This document shows positions 8,767 through 16,842 of a DNA stretch of 34,958 nt, piece after piece. The notes under the pieces are model-generated. The model did not search any database and was not told the DNA's origin. It worked only from the letters and a program-made list of their open reading frames with translations. The translations under genes were made by a program, and so were the position numbers. Positions within the stretch are counted from its first letter, which is position 1, and each line of letters starts with the position of its first letter. Source of the DNA: Hydrogenophilales bacterium CG_4_10_14_3_um_filter_58_23. Lineage in GTDB: Bacteria > Pseudomonadota > Gammaproteobacteria > Burkholderiales > Sulfuricellaceae. Location of the stretch: NCBI GenBank assembly GCA_002784065.1, contig PFJY01000101.1, positions 1 to 34,958 of the forward strand. Direction: 5' to 3'.

Positions 8767-11244
8767 ATGGAAAACCCAGAGAAGCAAGAAAGAGAATCTG
8801 TTCTCGACAAGCGTGAATCCGCCGTAGCTGAACGTGAAAAAATGGTTCTCTCCGACCTTCAGGCAATTGAAGCGGAGAAAACTAAACTGACTGATCGAAA
8901 AAAAGCCATCATCATCGCCGAGCAAAAGCGTGATGCAGGTTTTGCTGACGAGCGTGCTCAAGTAGATGCAGAGCTAGATAAGCGTCAATCCGCACTAGCT
9001 GAATGTGAACGACAGGCCTACTCCGACCGTCAGGCAATTGAAGCAGAGAAAGCAAAACTAACTGCGCGCGAAAAAGCCATCATCATCGCTGAGCAAAAGT
9101 GTGATGCAGGTTTTGCTGACGAGCGTGCTGCCTTGAGTATTCAGTTGCGCGACAAACGCGCTCAAGTAGAAGCGGAAATCTCGAATGCTCGCGAAAAGCA
9201 GCTCTCTGAACTGGAAGATGAAGTTGCGAGATTGAGAGTCCATCGATTGTCAAAGGCTTCCGAAGCTGAGAATAGCGAGCGAGAACGTATCCGCGCTGAA
9301 ATAGCCAAGGAGCGCGAGGTATGGACAAAGCAACAAGATGATACTCAAAAGCAGTTGAGCGCAGAACGCACAGAATTTGAAAAACAGAAGGGAGCATTAT
9401 CGGCTTTGCAAAGTGAAATTGAGGGCCGAAAGATAGAGTTGGAAATCGACATGCGGACGCTCGAACGCAAAGAACAGAGGCTAGAGCAGCAATGGCAAAA
9501 GCGTAATGCCCAACTGGACGATGAAGTCGAGGAGAGGGTTGCAGAGCGTCGCAAGTCACTGGAACTGGCCGAAACATCTTCCAAAGAGGAAAACGCTCGT
9601 TTGCGTGAATCTCTTCGTATTCAGACCGAGCTTGTTAGCACCTTCGAACAGTTGAGGCAGCAACTTGGCGGTAAAGACCCCGCCGAAATTCTTCGCGAAC
9701 TGAACAGTCAAACTGACGAACTTAAGCGCTTGCGTGAAGAACTTGCTACCCGACCCACCGAAGAGATGCGCGAGCGAAATCAGGTACTCGAGTCGGAAGC
9801 AAAGAATCAGAAGGCGCGCGCAGACGAGCTTTCTCGACAAGTCACTAACAACGAAGCCGCTATTGCCGAAGTTGGCGATCTTCGCCGCAAAAACTCCGAA
9901 CTTAATGCCGATAATAAGTCGTTGGGGCAGAAGGCATCCATCTTTGAAGGTGCGGCAAACGAGGCACACGCCGAACTCAACCGCCTGCGCACTGCTTACG
10001 AAAGACCAGTAGAGATTGAGGCCCGCTGCAAGGAAATCGAATTGCCGCATATCAAGGCAGACTCGATCAGGCCACCTGTCAAAGCTGACATTGATGAAAT
10101 GACATGGCTTAAGGGAATTGGCAATGCCTGCAACACATACGGCCTGCACTTCAATCCCCGTATCCTGAAAGCATTCCATACAGCGCTAAAAACAGCTGAA
10201 TGGTCGCCACTTACCATTCTCGCGGGCGTCTCTGGCACCGGAAAATCTGAATTGCCTCGCCTCTACTCACACTTCGGCGGCATTTTTTTTGAACCGCTGT
10301 CTGTCCAGCCGAATTGGGATTCACAGGAATCCATGCTGGGCTTTTTCAATTCCATAGACAACAAGTTCGATGCCCAGCCAGCCCTTCGGTTTCTCGCGCA
10401 AAGCCAGAAGCCTTGGAGTGATGACTATCCTGGGCTTCAAGACGCGGTTTGCCTTATCTTGCTCGATGAAATGAACCTTGCACATCCCGAACTGTATTTC
10501 GCCGAGTTTCTCAGCAAACTCGAATTGCGGCGCGGCAGAAGAGGCAACGATGTGCCGTTCATTCCCGTAAAAATCGGCGCAGGTATGAAACCGTATGAAC
10601 TGCCGCTTGGCCGCAATGTTCTATGGACGGGGACAATGAACCAGGACGAAACTACCAAGTCACTCTCGGACAAGGTTCTCGACCGTTCAATCATTATCAA
10701 CTTTCCGCGCCCAACTGAACTTAAACGCCGCTTGAAACTCACTCCACTGGATGACAAAAATCGCAGCCCGGCTCTGCACAAAACTTCTTGGCAAAGCTGG
10801 CTGGTTCAAGGCAGTGACTTCCCGGATGAGGTGATCAACCCATTCAAAGAATTCATCGAAGAGATGAATACCTCTCTCTCGGTTACAGGCCGCGCCCTTG
10901 GCCACCGCGTCTGGCAATCCATTGAATACTACATGGCGAACTACCCGGATGTCCGCGCCGCGCTGGCGAAAAAAGACGAATTTGAAACTCACAAAGCGAT
11001 GCACATCGCTTTCGAGGATCAACTCGTACAGAAAGTCATGCCCAAGTTGCGTGGCATAGATACACGGGGCAAGAGCAAAACGGAATGCCTTGACAAAATT
11101 CGCGGACAGATTGTTGCTGGCATCGGTGGTAGCACATTCAATCTCACCGAAGATTTTGATTTGGCTTGCGAGCTCGGCTATGGTCAGTTCATCTGGCAGT
11201 CCGCCAACTACCTGAAGGAAGAGCAGGGCAATGAGCCTGCTTGA
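8767..11244 (+). CDS. Coiled-coil McrB-like AAA+ ATPase
   Basis: An 825-aa protein. Roughly residues 1-430 are a long charged coiled coil rich in Glu, Lys, Arg and Gln, including a duplicated 57-residue unit. The C-terminal part is an AAA+ module of the McrB type: Walker A GVSGTGKSELP near 486-496, Walker B CLILLDEMN near 561-569, and GTMNQDETTKSLSDKVLDR near 621-639 where McrB has its MNTADRS-like sensor region. McrB relatives form hexamers that translocate along DNA and drive a partner nuclease or effector. The ATG at 8767 is chosen because GAGG (8756-8759) lies seven bases upstream; GTG at 8761 is possible. The last 14 bases overlap the next gene, which encodes a DUF2357-like partner, a common McrB-type pairing. 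Confidence 0.85.
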   Translation: MENPEKQERESVLDKRESAVAEREKMVLSDLQAIEAEKTKLTDRKKAIIIAEQKRDAGFADERAQVDAELDKRQSALAECERQAYSDRQAIEAEKAKLTAREKAIIIAEQKCDAGFADERAALSIQLRDKRAQVEAEISNAREKQLSELEDEVARLRVHRLSKASEAENSERERIRAEIAKEREVWTKQQDDTQKQLSAERTEFEKQKGALSALQSEIEGRKIELEIDMRTLERKEQRLEQQWQKRNAQLDDEVEERVAERRKSLELAETSSKEENARLRESLRIQTELVSTFEQLRQQLGGKDPAEILRELNSQTDELKRLREELATRPTEEMRERNQVLESEAKNQKARADELSRQVTNNEAAIAEVGDLRRKNSELNADNKSLGQKASIFEGAANEAHAELNRLRTAYERPVEIEARCKEIELPHIKADSIRPPVKADIDEMTWLKGIGNACNTYGLHFNPRILKAFHTALKTAEWSPLTILAGVSGTGKSELPRLYSHFGGIFFEPLSVQPNWDSQESMLGFFNSIDNKFDAQPALRFLAQSQKPWSDDYPGLQDAVCLILLDEMNLAHPELYFAEFLSKLELRRGRRGNDVPFIPVKIGAGMKPYELPLGRNVLWTGTMNQDETTKSLSDKVLDRSIIINFPRPTELKRRLKLTPLDDKNRSPALHKTSWQSWLVQGSDFPDEVINPFKEFIEEMNTSLSVTGRALGHRVWQSIEYYMANYPDVRAALAKKDEFETHKAMHIAFEDQLVQKVMPKLRGIDTRGKSKTECLDKIRGQIVAGIGGSTFNLTEDFDLACELGYGQFIWQSANYLKEEQGNEPA
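8803..9144 (+). repeat. 171-bp in-frame tandem duplication in the coiled coil
   Basis: The stretch starting at 8803 (LDKRESAVAERE...) is repeated from 8974 (LDKRQSALAECE...). Both copies contain QAIEAEK, the identical KAIIIAEQK and DAGFADERA, and the period is exactly 57 codons. The bases are close to identical over much of the unit, including silent positions, so the duplication looks recent. It lengthens the coiled coil without breaking the frame. Confidence 0.85.
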
Positions 11245-14200
11245 ACTTTACAAGGCATTTCGCGCTGCTGACGAGTCTGGAAAAAAGGCTCGTGCCTTGC
11301 TGGAGCAGGAGCATTGGTTCGCGGTCAACGCCGAGTTCGACCCCAAGACCGGCTTGGCACTGCCACAAGCCTTGTCCGCCTTTCTCGCAAAAGTCGCGCG
11401 GCCAGCAACCGATGGAACAACCCGTGATCGCCTTTGGCGCATCACTGAACACAGCCGCGCTTCAGTCGAGCGACTATTCCACACGCTCAACGAAAGCCCA
11501 CGTCGAGAGCATGCATTGTTATCCATCCACGCTGTGCGGGAGCTTGACGCCAACAGTTTCATCAAGCTTAGCAATCGTCCTGGCCGCAACATCCGGGAAA
11601 AACTCGCAGGCAAGCCATACATGCAAGCCGTTCGCCGTTTCCAATCCGTCAATCTGCCTGAGAACCGCCTGCTGAAAGCATTTGTCATCCGTCTTGCGGA
11701 ACTGCTCGAATTGCGCCGGTATTCTCTCAATGAGGCCGAAGACGATCTCCTGCCCAAAATCCAATCGTGGATGCGTTCCAACGAGGCGCAGGCCATCGCC
11801 AGGTGGGACAACCTGCCTCCCAACAACACGCTCATCTCGCACCGCGATTACCGCCGTGTATGGGACGCATGGCGCTGGCTGCAAACTCTTGATGAAGACA
11901 TTGCACACGATTTTTCGCAGATCGAAGCACGCGAAAAAACGATGCGCCTGTGGAAACAATGCGCGCAAATGTGGGCTGATGGCAGGCATCTCTTTGCGGA
12001 AATGCCTGTTCTCTTCGATCTCGAGAAGTTTGATATACGCCCGTGGGGTTCTTCACTCTCGTTTCAGAAATCGAAACAAACCATATCTAGGCAGATCAGA
12101 AAGGATGAACTTACCGAACCAGCTTGCCTTGACCTCAGCGGCTTACGCCCGCGTTATGCCACCAAGGAGACCTCTAGGCTTCTATGTGAGTCTTATCTTT
12201 GGCAGCAATGGAAGAGCGATGGTGAATCCGTTGATATCGCGCTTTTCAATGCTGATGCCGCGTATCTCCATCCCGACGCAACTTCAATTACTTCGTCAGA
12301 CCTCTTTTTCTCCAAAGACAACACTTCCGAATATTTCGACCGCGCCGCCCGTACATTTGCATCCAAGCTGCGCGAAGTTTTCAAAAATGACACACTCATT
12401 TGGCTAATTCCCGATTCTCTCAACGACTTTGAACTTGAAGTCACCCGTCGAAATCTCAACGCTCGCTTCCCCGATGCCGAACCTCTCCCGCGCAGTGTGG
12501 CAGCAGCGTTTGAGCAGATTCACTATTCCAAGATCAGATATGACGGCTTCCCCATCGTAGTCGTTGACAACTTAGGCGGAAATACCTGTGTCACCAAACT
12601 CATCGCCCGATTCAACAAAGAACTCAAAGATATCATTCCAAAAACAGGCGGCTTTTATTGGGAGCGTTGTCCTCCAGTAAATATAGCAGGCACAAACTGG
12701 GAGAGCACCGAAGCGATAGGTTACGATCTCCTCACAGTTAACGGTCAGGGACAGTGGTGCAGTGAGGTGGCGCTTCCTGAAAAGCAGTTCATTGATCATT
12801 CCACCCTCAAGAGCGACCTGCGCGTCGGGCAATTCGAGGTTTGTATCAACTTAGCCAAAAGCCCTGTCGTTGGAGGCATACGGCTTCATTCATTGCAACA
12901 ACTCGCCGGCGACATCCCTCTCTGGCGCGACCAGATTCCTGAACTTTCGATTAAGGTGATGAAGGATGGACACTACCAACGCTTTCATCTGGTTTTACGC
13001 GGCACAACTGTCAAGCCCATTCGCGGGAAAGCTGTATCCATCCCCATTGACAAAGACTTCACGCTTCCGGCTGGAAAACCATTCTACGAGTTCCCGCTTT
13101 TCTTGGGCGAGAACGCTGACGATCTCGGTTTCTCAGCTCGCCTGGATTCCCCTGTATTCCCGCTGAAAGAAAACGCCGTCTGCAGGCTCGATCTCACCTT
13201 TGAATACGGCGCGGACGATCCCTACAAACTTGTTTTTACGCCGCACGAAACAGCTTTCCTGCCTGTTCGCGCCACTTGGCATCGCACGAAAGAGGTCATC
13301 ATCACCAACGCTCCCGCTCCGGAATATCCAACTCCGATGACGTGGGCAGAGTTGTGCAGCGTGCCAAAACAAAACAGCACTGAAACCAATAACTTGCTGG
13401 AATGGGTGCAAAATGCGATTGCAAGGCTAGACCAAGATATTTATATTCGCCCAAAACCAAGAACAACTGGCGTGATAAAAGCAGGATGGGGTACTGACAA
13501 AAAAGGCGGCCACTTCGCCTTTGCTACATGCAATTCCACAGTGGAGTCGGTGTTCATTCATGAAAATAGTTTTGTTAACGGACTTAACTACGCTGACTTT
13601 ACAGAAGGAAAGAGCATTTCATTTGAATTGCAAGAACGCGAGGGTAAATACTCTGGCAGGAAAGTAGCCGGACCAAGATATAAAGAATCAGATCACCTGA
13701 AAGATTTTGACGAAGATTTTGCAAGAAATTTTGTCGTTAAAATACGCAAGGGACTCTATTACCCAGTCATTCAGGTATGGCGCGACGGACGTTCGATTAG
13801 CGACCAGGAATGTCCGAAAAAGTTTGCTGACGCAATGCAAAACGATATCGCATATCTCGTTGCTTTACTGAGCGAGAATGCTCTTCCAGAATCAGTAAAA
13901 AATGAGATCCTGTTTCTGCTGTCCTCCATGCACAAGAACGCACCGGACGAATGTGTTCGATGGATAACAAGGCAAGTCAAAAACGGCAACATACGCGCGA
14001 CGCGAACAGTCGGCTTCGCACTTGGGAGAGTGTCGGAGCAATGGCAAAAGGATACACTGTTCAAACTCGTGACGCATCCGACAGCCTACTCACTTCGCGT
14101 TTTTGCTTATGCCGTCTGGAGAGAACCGCATTTCGTAGATAGGTTCAGTTTCGCAGAATTGCAATCTATTCTGAAAGAACTGATTGTCATGCTGAGCGAA

Positions 14201-14551
14201 TCGCCTCAGAGTGATGAAAATTCTGTCCGAAAATGGGTTCGCGCCATTGTCGAACCGCTAGAACTCCTGCTCGGTCTGCTACGTACTCGTGCTTCGTCAG
14301 ACATGGAAATCAAGATGCTCCTTCAACCGCACCAGAAAATCACCAAGGAACTGGCGAAGCAGAACGAGCGCATAACGGATATTGTCGCACAATCAAATGT
14401 CAGTCTTTTCTCCCGCGTGCAGATCAACATTAAGAAGCCCGAAGGCGAATGCACCCCCGACCTGCTCTATGCCCTCCGCCTTTATCTAACCGGCGACGAT
14501 GGTGCCAACGCCATCCACATCACCAGTGTCTCCGACAGTGATAATGACTGA
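11231..14551 (+). CDS. DUF2357-like protein with HSP70-like, cold-shock-like and helical-repeat segments
   Basis: An 1106-aa protein and the last gene of the operon. N-terminal residues about 1-250 resemble DUF2357 proteins that accompany McrB-like ATPases (SVNLPENRLLKAF near 138-150, later YRRVWDAWRWLQ). I see no clear PD-(D/E)XK site. Residues about 385-455 look like a degenerate HSP70/actin ATPase: LIWLIPDSLNDFE recalls the VPAYFND strand, LPRSVAAAFEQ recalls EPTAAALAY, and VVVDNLGGNT (D446, G449, G450, T452) recalls the DLGGGT phosphate loop. Residues about 745-815 match a cold-shock/OB fold: TTGVIKAGWGTDKKGGHFAF, VFIHENSF (774-781), then FTEGKSISFELQ. Residues about 850-1030 are HEAT-like helices. 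A plausible role is target recognition or assembly control for the ATPase. The domain readings are by eye and need profile searches. Confidence 0.7.
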   Translation: MSLLELYKAFRAADESGKKARALLEQEHWFAVNAEFDPKTGLALPQALSAFLAKVARPATDGTTRDRLWRITEHSRASVERLFHTLNESPRREHALLSIHAVRELDANSFIKLSNRPGRNIREKLAGKPYMQAVRRFQSVNLPENRLLKAFVIRLAELLELRRYSLNEAEDDLLPKIQSWMRSNEAQAIARWDNLPPNNTLISHRDYRRVWDAWRWLQTLDEDIAHDFSQIEAREKTMRLWKQCAQMWADGRHLFAEMPVLFDLEKFDIRPWGSSLSFQKSKQTISRQIRKDELTEPACLDLSGLRPRYATKETSRLLCESYLWQQWKSDGESVDIALFNADAAYLHPDATSITSSDLFFSKDNTSEYFDRAARTFASKLREVFKNDTLIWLIPDSLNDFELEVTRRNLNARFPDAEPLPRSVAAAFEQIHYSKIRYDGFPIVVVDNLGGNTCVTKLIARFNKELKDIIPKTGGFYWERCPPVNIAGTNWESTEAIGYDLLTVNGQGQWCSEVALPEKQFIDHSTLKSDLRVGQFEVCINLAKSPVVGGIRLHSLQQLAGDIPLWRDQIPELSIKVMKDGHYQRFHLVLRGTTVKPIRGKAVSIPIDKDFTLPAGKPFYEFPLFLGENADDLGFSARLDSPVFPLKENAVCRLDLTFEYGADDPYKLVFTPHETAFLPVRATWHRTKEVIITNAPAPEYPTPMTWAELCSVPKQNSTETNNLLEWVQNAIARLDQDIYIRPKPRTTGVIKAGWGTDKKGGHFAFATCNSTVESVFIHENSFVNGLNYADFTEGKSISFELQEREGKYSGRKVAGPRYKESDHLKDFDEDFARNFVVKIRKGLYYPVIQVWRDGRSISDQECPKKFADAMQNDIAYLVALLSENALPESVKNEILFLLSSMHKNAPDECVRWITRQVKNGNIRATRTVGFALGRVSEQWQKDTLFKLVTHPTAYSLRVFAYAVWREPHFVDRFSFAELQSILKELIVMLSESPQSDENSVRKWVRAIVEPLELLLGLLRTRASSDMEIKMLLQPHQKITKELAKQNERITDIVAQSNVSLFSRVQINIKKPEGECTPDLLYALRLYLTGDDGANAIHITSVSDSDND

Positions 14552-14655
14552 GCAAAGGACAGTTGAGTGTCTGCAAAAACACATGATTTCGGTGATTTTC
14601 TGATTGCAGACGTTCCATCAAGCTAATCTGAACACTTTTTTTATGAATCGTCACC

Positions 14656-14687
14656 ATTCAGAATGCCCTGAATTTGAATCATTCAAA
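14656..14687. repeat. Two abutting palindromes
   Basis: ATTCAG (14656-14661) pairs with CTGAAT (14668-14673) across a six-base loop, and directly after it TTTGAAT (14673-14679) pairs with ATTCAAA (14681-14687) around a single central base. Both arms are perfect. They share the ATTCA/TGAAT core, so a protein operator is more likely than a terminator; neither is followed by a T run. Confidence 0.5.
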
Positions 14688-14903
14688 CTTACAAGTTCCA
14701 TTTAATTGAAGGTCTGCTGTTAGCAGTACTGCAGTCGTTCAAATGCCATACTTTGACGGTTGGGCCTGTCTCGAAACCGGATGGATGACAACCGCCGTGC
14801 AACTCGACCGCTATATGTTCGACAGCGCTTGTTCCCATCTCGACACGACTCGATCACACTTCAGAACGTAGCAACATGACTGGCGGATTTGTTGCAAAAT
14901 GCA

Positions 14904-15078
14904 GCACGTCTAGGAATTCAACGAAGCAACGCAAAAAAAACCTTCACGCTCTGTAGTACGTCCCCAGCACGTCTCGAAATTCCAGCCGCACAGCTCAAAA
15001 ATCTCAGCACGTCTGTGGCACGTCTAGGAATTCAGGATGCACCGCGAAAAACTCCTACACGCTCTGTGGCACGCCTAT
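14904..15078 (+). repeat. Iteron-like direct repeats upstream of the initiator gene
   Basis: Copies of GCACGTCT occur at 14904, 14967, 15007 and 15018, with variants GTACGTCC at 14956, GCACGCCT at 15069 and GCACATCT at 15168. Two pairs (14956/14967 and 15007/15018) are spaced exactly 11 bases, one helical turn. Longer matches include GCACGTCTAGGAATTCA at 14904 and 15018, and CACGCTCTGTRGYACG at 14945 and 15058. The position just before an RPA-type initiator gene fits iterons that bind the initiator for replication or autoregulation. Confidence 0.65.
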
Positions 15079-15196
15079 AAATCGTCATATAAAGCCCCCT
15101 GCGAAATACGCTGCAAATTAGACGAGTAGTTCGCAGATTTTTCTTGCAAACAAAACTAGACTTTGCAGCACATCTAATCAACCACCATGGAAACAC

Positions 15197-16114
15197 ATGG
15201 AAGATCACAGAATTACCAGGATCAATAGCGCGGCATTCAAACACCTCATTTTTTTGGACATCTGCATCGAGTCATTTCTCAGGGACGTGGATTTGTTCTG
15301 CACGGATGAGGATATGACGGAAGACGTGAAAGCAGTGTATCGGGAAAAACGGAAGGAGCTTATCGCAAACCTGCCATACCGCACCACTTTCGCTTTAAGC
15401 ACAGGCGATATGAATGCCCGGCGAATAGAGTACAAGGGCAAGTTTATTGAATTTTCCCCAAGCCCCACCGGGCTTCCCACCCTGAGTGATCTCGATATTC
15501 TGCTGTATTGTGAATCTTGGATCGGCAACACCCCAGTCGAAGACAGAGACAATGACATCTACCGTGTGTTTCAGTTTGAAGTGGAGGATTTTCTGGAATT
15601 CTCAGGGCGCAGCATGGGGGGTGATCGAGACGACAGATTGATTCAAGCGCTTGACCGCCTTGCTGGTAGCAAAATCACCACCAACACCATTCCTTTTGGA
15701 CAGAATTACAACACCTCATTCAGTTACATTCCGAAATATCGACTGGAGCGCGATGTCAGTGGAAAAATAAAGACGGTTACGCTCAAGATAACGTACCGCA
15801 TTTTTTACCTTATCCAAAATGACATTTTTGACTACTACCATCCAGATTTCTTGCGCCTCTCTCCAATACGCAGGGCGATCTACATGGTCGCCATGTGCCA
15901 CAAAGATGAATTGTTCTCGCCAGCAACCTTATCCTTTGCCAAGTTGCATCAAATGACTGGCGCAACGTCGCCTCTCAGAAAACTCAAACAAACCCTACGC
16001 GATTTAATGGACAACCCTATCCCCGGTCACTCGTTTGAGATTAACGAGGCAGACGAGACAGTAACTTTTACGCAGAGAAGGGATACCGATGTAGAGGCCA
16101 GGCATGTCGGGTAG
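15197..16114 (+). CDS. Replication initiator protein, RPA/RepA family
   Basis: A 305-aa protein resembling the replication initiator protein A (RPA) family found on plasmids and integrative elements of proteobacteria. The supporting stretch runs from FALSTGDMNARRIEYKGKFI through LPTLSDLDILLYCES to SPIRRAIYMVAMCHKDELF, the second half being typical of a winged-helix DNA-binding initiator. Such proteins bind iterons and start replication, here perhaps of an excised circle. The ATG at 15197 has only a weak GGA upstream; an ATG at 15187 is in another frame. Short direct repeats lie on both sides of the gene, as expected for an iteron-regulated initiator. No partition genes are seen beside it. Confidence 0.75.
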   Translation: MEDHRITRINSAAFKHLIFLDICIESFLRDVDLFCTDEDMTEDVKAVYREKRKELIANLPYRTTFALSTGDMNARRIEYKGKFIEFSPSPTGLPTLSDLDILLYCESWIGNTPVEDRDNDIYRVFQFEVEDFLEFSGRSMGGDRDDRLIQALDRLAGSKITTNTIPFGQNYNTSFSYIPKYRLERDVSGKIKTVTLKITYRIFYLIQNDIFDYYHPDFLRLSPIRRAIYMVAMCHKDELFSPATLSFAKLHQMTGATSPLRKLKQTLRDLMDNPIPGHSFEINEADETVTFTQRRDTDVEARHVG

Positions 16115-16130
16115 AGTGAAAAGCATCGTT

Positions 16131-16253
16131 GCCAAACATTCCGCTCGCCGAATCGCATGTCAAACATTTCCCCCGACTGTTGCCAAACGTTCCTCCTGTA
16201 ACTATATGATTATATTGAAGCCAAATGTTCCGTTTTTGTCTGCCAACCGTTCC
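16131..16253 (+). repeat. Five GCCAAACRTTCC direct repeats after the initiator gene
   Basis: Twelve-base repeats start at 16131 (GCCAAACATTCC), 16159 (GTCAAACATTTC), 16182 (GCCAAACGTTCC), 16220 (GCCAAATGTTCC) and 16242 (GCCAACCGTTCC). Spacings are 28, 23, 38 and 22 bases, so several sit about two helical turns apart. An AT-rich stretch near 16201-16218 lies between the third and fourth copies and could melt easily. The array differs in sequence from the one upstream of the initiator gene. It may be the replication origin, an operator for the following transfer operon, or part of an oriT, since mobI genes often lie next to oriT. Confidence 0.75.
16180..16208 (+). promoter_or_regulatory. Candidate promoter of the mobI-like/traD operon
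   Basis: TTGCCA (16180-16185) and TATATG (16203-16208) are separated by 17 bases and match the sigma-70 consensus at five and four positions. The -35 box is inside the third repeat, so a repeat-binding protein would be expected to block it. The predicted leader to the first gene is about 180 bases and includes an inverted repeat, GTAGATG at 16316-16322 with CATCTAC at 16376-16382, just before the ribosome site. By-eye prediction. Confidence 0.4.
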
Positions 16254-16395
16254 GGTTACATGTATTTAGATGGTTTTGCAGGATGTGTTTTACCGCGCGA
16301 ATTCAGTCTGTCCGCGTAGATGTAAAGTTGCGCTGAATCGATAGATTCCGCACTGGGTAAATCAACGGTGTTTTTCATCTACAGAGAGGGCAGAT

Positions 16396-16842
16396 TTGAC
16401 TTCATTTACCGAAATAACCAGCGTTACACCCGCAATCGAGCTTCTGTACGGGCGACTCAGTACACTCGAAGCGCAAGCAACAGATATGTGCAGGCAGCAC
16501 TTTACTTTTGTCATGGCGGGAAACAAAAGCAGAGACTGGGCGCAAAAGAGCGTCTTGTTTGCCCAGGCCAGAATGCGGGACAACAGCTTGACGGTGAACT
16601 GGTATGAAATCCAATGGTATGGCTCAAAAGCAGCAAAAACCCGCCGCATGACCAAAAAGCTTATCAGGAAACAAAAAAGTGATTACGGCTATAACTTGGC
16701 GGTGCTATTCAAATTGACCCAGCCGTGGGAGGAAGACATGGTGCGGGAGATTGAGCAGGCGCTAAGAGACATCCGCAGAGAGGTGGCCTTTATAAGCAAA
16801 GCCATCGGACTTCTCAATCACCTCGTCAAAGAGTGCAAATGA
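16396..16842 (+). CDS. MobI-like conjugative transfer protein
   Basis: A 148-aa hydrophilic protein. The pattern LTVNWYEIQWYG, then a basic segment, then TQPWEEDMVREIEQALRDIR and a final leucine-rich helix resembles MobI proteins of SXT/IncC-type elements, small auxiliary factors needed at oriT for transfer. The start is a TTG at 16396 with AGAGGG five bases upstream; no ATG in frame lies near. It begins a tightly packed operon, overlapping the next gene by four bases, and precedes the coupling-protein gene, which fits a role in DNA transfer. The assignment rests on pattern memory, not on a catalytic motif. Confidence 0.5.
   Translation: MTSFTEITSVTPAIELLYGRLSTLEAQATDMCRQHFTFVMAGNKSRDWAQKSVLFAQARMRDNSLTVNWYEIQWYGSKAAKTRRMTKKLIRKQKSDYGYNLAVLFKLTQPWEEDMVREIEQALRDIRREVAFISKAIGLLNHLVKECK

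Larger units (their letters stand above)
14552..15196. other. 645-bp intergenic region with palindromes and direct repeats
   Basis: No convincing gene lies here. The left half holds several inverted repeats: GTCTGCA at 14569-14575 with TGCAGAC at 14605-14611, two adjoining palindromes at 14656-14687, CTGCT/AGCAG at 14714-14726 and the palindrome ACTGCAGT at 14728-14735. A T7 run lies near 14635-14641, but it does not directly follow a strong stem, so no terminator is called. The right half contains the short direct repeats listed separately. This mix is typical of a replication or control region upstream of an initiator gene. Confidence 0.55.

Noticed and set aside
14569-14641. Terminator for the left operon
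   Set aside because: The seven-base arms have a 29-base loop and the T run is about 24 bases beyond the stem.
14904-15078. CRISPR array
   Set aside because: Repeats are 8-17 bases with irregular spacing and no equal spacers; iterons fit better.
14889-15080. 63-codon open frame with repeated ARLGIQ-like peptides
   Set aside because: The repetition comes from the GCACGTCT direct repeats; there is no ribosome site and no recognised protein.
16104-16319. 71-codon plus-strand frame after the initiator gene
   Set aside because: It runs through the GCCAAACRTTCC repeats and overlaps the initiator end; no ribosome site or family match.
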